A stretch of DNA of 64,000 bases. Origin: Raoultibacter phocaeensis (GTDB lineage Bacteria > Actinomycetota > Coriobacteriia > Coriobacteriales > Eggerthellaceae). This document shows, in pieces, positions 58,678 through 64,000 of this stretch. Both the position numbers and the translations under genes were made by a program. Every line of letters begins with the position of its first letter. Within the stretch, counting starts at the first letter, position 1. The notes beneath the pieces were generated by a model. It searched no databases. It was not told the origin of the DNA and saw nothing but the letters and a program-made list of their open reading frames with translations. Where the stretch lies: positions 744,001 through 808,000 of the forward strand of contig NZ_CABDUX010000002.1 of the NCBI RefSeq assembly GCF_901411515.1, written 5' to 3'.

Positions 58678-59406
58678 TCAAGACGACATAGCGACGGCAT
58701 CGGTATGCCATCCGTTGTTGAAAGAAATCCGATCGTCGCTTACGTAGAGGGGCGCTTCGAATGGTGTGCGGGTATCGTGTGCCGTTGTGCCAAGGGCGAT
58801 CGCGTATTCGCTGAGATAGGTGCCGGGCGCGATCGCGTTCACCTCTGCCGTGTCCACCGTTTCGCATTGCCGCAGGTACTCCAAGACGAGCTCGACGCTT
58901 TCGGGGAGTCCTTCTTCGGTATGTGCGAGCGTCGACGTGCCTGTGTTCAGTTCGAACGCGACTGCATCGCCGGTCGCATCGTCGAGCACGATCGATTCCG
59001 TCATTTCGCTGCTGTTCTGCCAGGTACATATCCAGTACACTCCCGAAAGTCCCGCTTCGTCCGCATCGGTGACGAGCAGGGGGCTTGCAAAGCGTTCGGC
59101 GGAGGGGTGAGGTGATGGTTGCAAATGCGCGAGGATAGCTTCGGTGGCGGCACGTGCCTCGTCTTCGGTCATATGCACGCCTTCGGAGAGCGTTATCAGC
59201 GAACCTGCGGAAGCGAAGAGCTCCATCGCACCGATGAGGTCGGGTGCATCGCCGTAAGCGAACGAGGGGCTGCTGCTGATGCGCTCCGTCGTTCTCTGCT
59301 CAAGCTCGCGGTCGAGCGCATGTGTTGCGATATGCGGCATGGCGGCTCCGATGCCGACAAGTCCGAGCGTGCACAGGATTGCGAGTGTTGTGCCGGCGCG
59401 CCTCAT
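58678..59406 (-). CDS. Secreted or anchored protein encoded with a sensor kinase
   Basis: 242 residues; its ATG overlaps the kinase stop (ATGA), so the two are co-translated. An N-terminal hydrophobic helix (about 5-22) exports the protein. The soluble part reads SGVYWICTWQNSSEMTESIVLDDATGDAVAFELNTG, which resembles the strand pattern of small extracellular sensor-like or PepSY-like domains. No catalytic motif. It could be an accessory ligand-binding partner of the kinase. Confidence 0.6.
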   Translation of the reverse strand: MRRAGTTLAILCTLGLVGIGAAMPHIATHALDRELEQRTTERISSSPSFAYGDAPDLIGAMELFASAGSLITLSEGVHMTEDEARAATEAILAHLQPSPHPSAERFASPLLVTDADEAGLSGVYWICTWQNSSEMTESIVLDDATGDAVAFELNTGTSTLAHTEEGLPESVELVLEYLRQCETVDTAEVNAIAPGTYLSEYAIALGTTAHDTRTPFEAPLYVSDDRISFNNGWHTDAVAMSS

Positions 59407-60803
59407 GCCGTTCCCCCTTTGAGCTCCACGATGACAGCCGTTCCAATGCCGACGCTGCTCCTAAACCGGATGCTTCCCTTGTGCGCGGCGACTATCTCTT
59501 GGCACAGGGCCAATCCGAGTCCGGCTCCGCCCTGGGTGCGGGCGCGCGATGCGTCGGCGCGATAGAACGCTTCGGTTACATGTTCAATCGCTTCTGGGGG
59601 GATTCCTCGACCTTCGTCGCTCACGCATATTTCGCAGCCGTTCGGGATCATGCGCGAGCGTACGAACAGCGTTCCGCCCGAGGCGTCCATGGCCTTCGCG
59701 GCGTTATCCCACAGATTGATGAGAAGCGAGGACACAAGGTCGCAGTCTAAGAGGCATCGCCCCGCTTCGCATTCGCATGCAAGCTCGATGCCCCTCTTCG
59801 CGAAGAAGGGCATCATGCGGGCGGCCAGCCCTTCGATGAGGGCTTTCGGACTCGCAGGAGCGAGAATGGGTTGCTCCCCTTTGAGGACGAGCAGACTCAA
59901 AAGCTTTTGCGAAAGGCTTTCGAGCCGCTTTCCCTCCGAGACGATGTAGCAGGCTGCTTCGATTTGCTCGCTTTCGCTCAAGGTTTGGCCGCGCAGAAGA
60001 TCAGCGTATCCTATGATGGAGGTCAAGGGCGTTTTTATCTCATGGGCAAAACTGCCGACGAAACGGTCCTGCCTTCGGGCCGTGTCTTCGAGTTCGGTTA
60101 TCGTGCGTTCGAGGGTGTCTGCCATGGCGTTGAAATCGCGAGCCACACGGCCGATTTCGTCATTCGTGGCGATGGTCGCACGGCCCGCCAAGTCGCCGCA
60201 GGCTATAGCGCGGGAAGCGCGCGAGAGCCCGACGAGGGGCCGTGTGATCAGGCGTGCGACCGTGTAGGACAGGATACCGCAGAGCGCCGTCAATGCGAAG
60301 AAGACCCAAAGGTAGGTGACCAGCTGTGCATCGCGCGCCGCGATGAGGGCGGAAACGTCTCGCGATATATCCACATACAGCGTTTCGTCGCCCGCTTCGA
60401 GCGCACCTGAAAGCACGACCATATGCACGCCGGAATCGAGCGTAGCGTATCCGATGGTCGAGGTACCCGTTTGGGGCTGCTCAAAGAGCTGCGCGAGGTG
60501 TGCGGCATTGTACTCGTAGACGGTCTGTTCGCTCGTCGAGACGCGCAGGGCGGTCCATCCGACGTCGTTTTGTGCGGTGAGCTGGTCGAGCGTGCTTGTG
60601 ATGTCGTCGGCCTCGAGGGGGCCGTTTACGCTATCGACTACCTGCAGGGTTCCGAGCACCATATTGTACGCGCCGTAGGCGGTTTCCTGTTCGCGTTCGA
60701 GCGAATCCTGGAATGAAAGGGCGATGAGCAGGCTTCCTCCGATGCCGAACAGAACGGAGAGAAGCCCTACCATGCACACCGTCATTTTGAGGCGGACCGT
60801 CAT
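59403..60803 (-). CDS. Sensor histidine kinase (HAMP-HisKA-HATPase)
   Basis: 466 residues from ATG 60803, one base after the regulator stop. Two membrane helices (about 10-30 and 162-182) enclose an extracellular domain. HAMP (about 184-235) is followed by HisKA with His254 in SFAHEIKTPLTSIIGYADLLR, then N, G1 and G2 boxes (NLWDNAAKA, DEGRGIPPE, GAGLGLALCQEIV). A classical membrane kinase of the OmpR-partner type. Confidence 0.92.
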   Translation of the reverse strand: MTVRLKMTVCMVGLLSVLFGIGGSLLIALSFQDSLEREQETAYGAYNMVLGTLQVVDSVNGPLEADDITSTLDQLTAQNDVGWTALRVSTSEQTVYEYNAAHLAQLFEQPQTGTSTIGYATLDSGVHMVVLSGALEAGDETLYVDISRDVSALIAARDAQLVTYLWVFFALTALCGILSYTVARLITRPLVGLSRASRAIACGDLAGRATIATNDEIGRVARDFNAMADTLERTITELEDTARRQDRFVGSFAHEIKTPLTSIIGYADLLRGQTLSESEQIEAACYIVSEGKRLESLSQKLLSLLVLKGEQPILAPASPKALIEGLAARMMPFFAKRGIELACECEAGRCLLDCDLVSSLLINLWDNAAKAMDASGGTLFVRSRMIPNGCEICVSDEGRGIPPEAIEHVTEAFYRADASRARTQGGAGLGLALCQEIVAAHKGSIRFRSSVGIGTAVIVELKGGTA

Positions 60804-60804
60804 C

Positions 60805-61458
60805 TCAAGCCTCGAGGCGGTAGCCGACTTTGCTCACGGCGGTGAGCCTGTCTTCCCAACCGACTTTTTTGCGAAGCCGCTGCACATGCAGGTCGACGGT
60901 CTTGCTGCCGTACTGGAACGGATCGCCCCATACACGCTCGTACATTGTTTCTCGGTGAAGCGCGCGACCGGGATTTTGGGCGAACAGGAGCAGAAGGTCG
61001 TACTCCTTCTTCGTGAGCGCCACAGGTTCGCCTTCTTTGCGCACTTGCATGCCGTACGTGTCGATTTCGAGTCCGCCGATGCAGATGAGCGTATCGTTCT
61101 TTTTGTACCGCCTGAGCACAACGTCGACGCGTGCGAGCAACTCGGCGATCTCGAAGGGCTTTACGATGTAGTCTTCGGCCCCCGCACGCAGTCCCCGCAC
61201 CTTGTCGTCGAGTGCGTTTCTCGCCGTGATGAATATGACGGGAATCTCGGAGGGGCGCAGGTACTCCATGAGCTCGAAGCCGTCGAGTTCGGGGAGCATC
61301 ACGTCGAGCAGCACGAGGTCGAACGCTCTGCGCTCTATGAGATCGGCCGCTTCTGAGCCATCGTATGCGCAGGTGCATACGTAGCCTTCTTTGGTGAGGC
61401 TTAACCGAATGAGGTTTGCGATGGGCGGCTCGTCTTCGACGATGAGAATTGCGGGCAC
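60805..61458 (-). CDS. OmpR/PhoB-family response regulator
   Basis: 217 residues. I choose GTG 61458 (MPAILIVEDEPP) because AGGAGG stands eight bases before it; the frame is open far upstream without homology. Receiver Asp52 (LLDVMLPELDG), Lys100 (IVKPFEI). The C-terminal winged helix ends TKKEYDLLLLFAQNPGRALHRETMYERVWGD...TVDLHVQRLRKKVG. It is the first gene of a regulator-kinase-secreted protein operon, divergent from rimP. Confidence 0.94.
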   Translation of the reverse strand: MPAILIVEDEPPIANLIRLSLTKEGYVCTCAYDGSEAADLIERRAFDLVLLDVMLPELDGFELMEYLRPSEIPVIFITARNALDDKVRGLRAGAEDYIVKPFEIAELLARVDVVLRRYKKNDTLICIGGLEIDTYGMQVRKEGEPVALTKKEYDLLLLFAQNPGRALHRETMYERVWGDPFQYGSKTVDLHVQRLRKKVGWEDRLTAVSKVGYRLEA

Positions 61459-61661
61459 AGAAACCACCTCCTGAAGGACAACGATACCTCGTTTCGGCAT
61501 CAAAACGGCAAACCTCCAGCCTGCAGTCCATCGGGTCCACGGAAACGGCATACCCTTTCTGGGAGCCGCAGGTGCGACCCGCAAGTCTCGCTGCCAACCG
61601 CCACGGGGTACCTGCGATCTGTGGATTTCCCCCGCAGATGGGCCCTTGCCTGCAAAACACC

Positions 61662-61690
61662 TTTTCACGCTCAAAGAAATGTGGTATAAA
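61662..61690 (+). promoter_or_regulatory. Promoter of the rimP-nusA-infB operon
   Basis: TTTTCA (61662-61667), 17-base spacer and TATAAA (61685-61690) with TG one base ahead (extended -10). The rest of 61459-61661 shows nothing else I can support. Confidence 0.6.
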
Positions 61691-61747
61691 TACTGATTGT
61701 CTGTGCACGGATGGGTGCAGACGAAACATACTTTCGAACGTATCGGT

Positions 61748-61776
61748 GAAAGTGGGTTTATCCCGCTTTCTTTTTA
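61748..61776 (+). terminator. Leader terminator directly before rimP
   Basis: Stem GAAAGTGGG (61748-61756) with CCCGCTTTC (61762-61770), one G-T wobble, followed by T5. It ends five bases before the ribosome site GGAGGTG. It must be read through for the operon to be expressed. Confidence 0.65.
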
Positions 61777-61793
61777 TCTGGGAGGTGACCTGC

Positions 61794-62258
61794 ATGTTGA
61801 CCGCAAAAGAACGAAACCTGCTCGAAGCGCTCGAAGGGCAGGCTGCCGAGCACGACATCGAAATCGTGACCGTCGAAGTCGTAGGTGCAAAAAAAGCGCC
61901 GACGATTCGCGTGTACATCGATACGGAGGGCGGCGTGAGCTTCGACGAGCTTTCGAGCGCGCAGGTGTGGATCAACGAGCGCATGGACGAACTCGATCCG
62001 TTTCCGGGTGCGTACACGCTTGAGGTATCGTCGCCCGGCATCGACCGCCCGTTGCGCACGCTCGAGCACTTCGAGCGGTTCGCAGGTGAAACCGCTACCG
62101 TCACGGCGGAGCCCCAAGACGGGCGCAGCAAATGGACGGGTACGCTTTCAGGCGTCCGCGGAAACGCTGTGCTGCTCGACGTCGACGGCGTTGAAGTGGA
62201 GATCGAAATCAATACCATCAAGCGAGCCCGCCTCAAAGGCGTGGTGGACTTCGGTTAG
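61794..62258 (+). CDS. rimP: Ribosome maturation factor RimP
   Basis: 154 residues from ATG 61794 after GGAGGTG. The family motifs are VTVEVVGAKKAPTIRVYIDTEGGVSFDEL, LEVSSPGIDRPL and the C-terminal Sm-like fold (VTAEPQDGRSKWTGTLSGVRGN). It helps assemble the 30S subunit. First gene of the conserved rimP-nusA-ylxR-infB order. Confidence 0.95.
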   Translation: MLTAKERNLLEALEGQAAEHDIEIVTVEVVGAKKAPTIRVYIDTEGGVSFDELSSAQVWINERMDELDPFPGAYTLEVSSPGIDRPLRTLEHFERFAGETATVTAEPQDGRSKWTGTLSGVRGNAVLLDVDGVEVEIEINTIKRARLKGVVDFG

Positions 62259-62273
62259 GAAAGGAAAGGCATC

Positions 62274-63482
62274 GTGGCAAGTTCAGAATTGATCGAGGCC
62301 CTGCAGGCGCTCGCGCACGAGCGTCACATCGACGAGTTCTATCTCATCGAACGGCTTGAGGCTTCGCTTGCGAAAAGCTACCAGCACATCCTCGACCTCG
62401 AGTGGGATGCGCGCGTGACGATCGACCGTTCGACCGGCCAGATCTACGTGTACGAGCTCGTGCCCGTCGGCGAGCCCGACGAAGAAACCGGCGAGTACGC
62501 CGAGTTCGAAGAGCGCGATGTGACCCCCGACGACGTGAGCCGCATCGCTGCGCAAAACGCCAAGGGCGTCATTTCGTCGATCGTGCGCGAAGCGGGCCGT
62601 CAGAGCATCTACGAGGAGTTCTCGAACCGCGTAGGCGATCTCGTGACGGGTACGGTGCTTCAGGGAACGCCTGATTTCACCATCATCAAGATCCGCGACG
62701 GCGTGGAGGCGGAGCTTCCGCATTACGATCTCAAGCGCAACCCGGGCGAGCGCAACGAGCGGCCCGGAAACGAGCACTACCGCCACAACCAGCGCCTCAA
62801 AACGCTTATCATCGACGTGCGCGACCCGAACTCGGATGCGCCGAAAATGCGCGGCGAACAGGCGCGTCCCTCGATCGTCGTATCGCGTACGCATCCCGAT
62901 CTCATCCGCCGTCTGTTCGAGATCGAGGTCCCCGAGATCTACGACGGCATGGTGGAGATCAAATCGATCGCACGCGAGCCGGGCGCCCGCTCGAAGATCG
63001 CGGTAGCCTCGCGCGAGCCGAACCTCGATCCGGTCGGCGCGTGCGTCGGTCCGAAGGGTTCGCGGGTGCGCATGGTGGTCGAAGAGCTGCGCAACGAGCG
63101 CGTCGACGTGATTCAGTGGAATGAGAATCCCGCAACCTACGTTTCCAACGCGCTTTCGCCCGCCAAGGTCACCCGCGTGACCATCGACGAGGATAACCAT
63201 TACGCCACCGTCGTCGTGCCCGACGACCAGCTTTCGCTCGCTATCGGCAAGGAGGGCCAGAACGCCCGCCTCGCCGCGCGCCTCACGGGCTGGCACATCG
63301 ACATCAAGAGCGCTTCGTTTGCCGGTGAGCCGCCTGCGGTCGATAACGTGCTTATCGACGAGGAATCCGCGATCGACGAGGAACTCGTCTGCGCCCATGT
63401 GAGCGAAGACGGCGTGAGGTGCCGCAACCATGCCCGGCCGGGCAGTCGGTTCTGCGGCATCCATGCGGACGACGAGGCGTAA
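62274..63482 (+). CDS. nusA: Transcription termination/antitermination factor NusA with Cys/His tail
   Basis: 402 residues from GTG 62274, with GGAAAGG upstream. N-terminal RNA polymerase-binding domain, S1 domain (VGDLVTGTVLQGTPDFTIIKI), then KH1 and KH2 (PVGACVGPKGSRVRMV; LAIGKEGQNARLAARLTGW). The short C-terminus carries C373, H375, C383, H386, C394 and H397 in a compact CxH...CxxH...CxxH pattern, suggesting a bound metal. It lacks the acidic repeats of E. coli NusA. It modulates pausing and termination, possibly at the leader hairpin upstream of rimP. Confidence 0.95.
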   Translation: MASSELIEALQALAHERHIDEFYLIERLEASLAKSYQHILDLEWDARVTIDRSTGQIYVYELVPVGEPDEETGEYAEFEERDVTPDDVSRIAAQNAKGVISSIVREAGRQSIYEEFSNRVGDLVTGTVLQGTPDFTIIKIRDGVEAELPHYDLKRNPGERNERPGNEHYRHNQRLKTLIIDVRDPNSDAPKMRGEQARPSIVVSRTHPDLIRRLFEIEVPEIYDGMVEIKSIAREPGARSKIAVASREPNLDPVGACVGPKGSRVRMVVEELRNERVDVIQWNENPATYVSNALSPAKVTRVTIDEDNHYATVVVPDDQLSLAIGKEGQNARLAARLTGWHIDIKSASFAGEPPAVDNVLIDEESAIDEELVCAHVSEDGVRCRNHARPGSRFCGIHADDEA

Positions 63483-63496
63483 GAGGGCGTCGCGCG

Positions 63497-63784
63497 ATGG
63501 CTCAGGTGCAAAAACCCAAACGCGAACGCAGTTGCATAGCATGCGGCTGCAAAGCGACCAAGGGGGAGCTTGTGCGCATCGTGCGCAGAAGCGACGGAGC
63601 CGTGGCGTTCGATGCGACGGGCAAGGCAGCGGGCAGGGGCGCGTACGTGTGTTCGGAAGCCTGCTTCGAGAAGGCCGTTCGAACGAAACGGCTCGACCGG
63701 GCGCTCAGGGCATCGTTGACCGAAGAGGATTACGAACGGATCGCATCGGATATGGCGGGCGCGATCCGTGGAGCTACAGGATAG
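63497..63784 (+). CDS. ylxR: YlxR (DUF448) RNA-binding protein
   Basis: 95 residues from ATG 63497. Signature RSCIACGCKATKGELVRIVRR...GRGAYVCSEACFEKAV, with cysteines at the two ends of the fold. YlxR homologues are reported to bind RNA and to affect RNase P and gene expression. It sits in the usual place between nusA and infB. Confidence 0.9.
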   Translation: MAQVQKPKRERSCIACGCKATKGELVRIVRRSDGAVAFDATGKAAGRGAYVCSEACFEKAVRTKRLDRALRASLTEEDYERIASDMAGAIRGATG

Positions 63785-63798
63785 AATGAGGAGAATGT

Positions 63799-64000
63799 AT
63801 GGCCAGCATGCGTGTACATGAGTTGGCGAAAGAGTTCGGCATGTCCAGCAAGGAACTGCTCGATCGGCTCCAGGAGATGAAGATCCCTGCGAAGAGCCAT
63901 GCGAGCATGCTTGCAGATGCCTACGTAGCCAAAATCAGGAAGAACTTGGAGCCTGAGATAAAGCAGCGCGCCGGTCAGCTTGAGGATAAGGAAGCAGCCG
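63799..64000 (+). CDS. infB: Translation initiation factor IF-2, N-terminal part only
   Basis: ATG 63799 follows GAGGAGAA. The visible 67 codons read MASMRVHELAKEFGMSSKELLDRLQEM, the IF2_N domain that opens IF-2. The GTPase domain lies beyond the right edge. IF-2 brings initiator tRNA to the ribosome. Confidence 0.93.
   Translation, partial: MASMRVHELAKEFGMSSKELLDRLQEMKIPAKSHASMLADAYVAKIRKNLEPEIKQRAGQLEDKEAA

Overview
The window reads as chromosomal DNA from a GC-rich, anaerobic actinobacterium of the class Coriobacteriia, most likely family Eggerthellaceae (Eggerthella/Gordonibacter/Slackia-like). This is inferred from protein character: high-GC housekeeping genes, a LuxR regulator with N-terminal membrane helices, a formate dehydrogenase-type cytochrome b, and a molybdopterin enzyme with a four-cluster ferredoxin subunit. 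No rRNA or tRNA gene was seen.

Layout. 1-2545: the start of a formate dehydrogenase cytochrome b gene (cut by the left edge) and a winged-helix protein with a degenerate Fic-like region. 2961-12362: protein quality control and translation (tig, clpP, clpX, valS, a zinc-ribbon membrane protein, thrS). 12477-18991: envelope and regulatory genes (secreted protein, LuxR, CPA2 antiporter, YbjQ, voltage-gated K+ channel, patatin). 19194-22110: thiol redox block (trxA, fused msrAB, trxB). 22219-28223: prfA, prmC, two small Cys-rich proteins, purine nucleoside phosphorylase, a metallo-beta-lactamase-fold hydrolase and a cysteine synthase. 28369-29313: a C39-like protein that seems to have lost its catalytic residues.

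29659-37918 is the most interesting accessory block. It holds a LysR regulator, a cytoplasmic molybdopterin oxidoreductase with a four-[4Fe-4S] partner, a GntP-type permease, an NCS1-type permease and a tiny zinc-ribbon protein. There is no Tat signal and no membrane anchor subunit. This matches the architecture of soluble catechol dehydroxylase / pyrogallol transhydroxylase systems with dedicated substrate uptake, but the substrate is unknown.

37986-40178 is a decayed, partly AT-rich stretch: an Abi-like C-terminal remnant, an AT-rich palindrome, a YdeI-like gene and gene debris. It ends in a T-box-like leader with an attenuator. 40273-51654: amino-acid biosynthesis (ilvD-ilvB-ilvN-ilvC, then serC, serA, leuA). 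Inserted among these are a ParE-like toxin with a very short antitoxin, an FMN reductase and a 119-bp MITE-like inverted-repeat element. 51818-52906: dinD behind a LexA-like box, broken by a frameshift. 53183-61458: aldehyde dehydrogenase, a LytS-like kinase with a SARP-type response regulator, a VanY-like carboxypeptidase, and a second two-component operon with a secreted protein. 61662-64000: the rimP-nusA-ylxR-infB operon behind a leader terminator; infB runs off the right edge.

The housekeeping promoters recur as TACAAT/TATACT, often preceded by TGn (extended -10). Many operons use ATGA stop-start overlaps (molybdopterin large/small subunits, ilvD/ilvB, ilvB/ilvN, kinase/regulator, luxR/small ORF).
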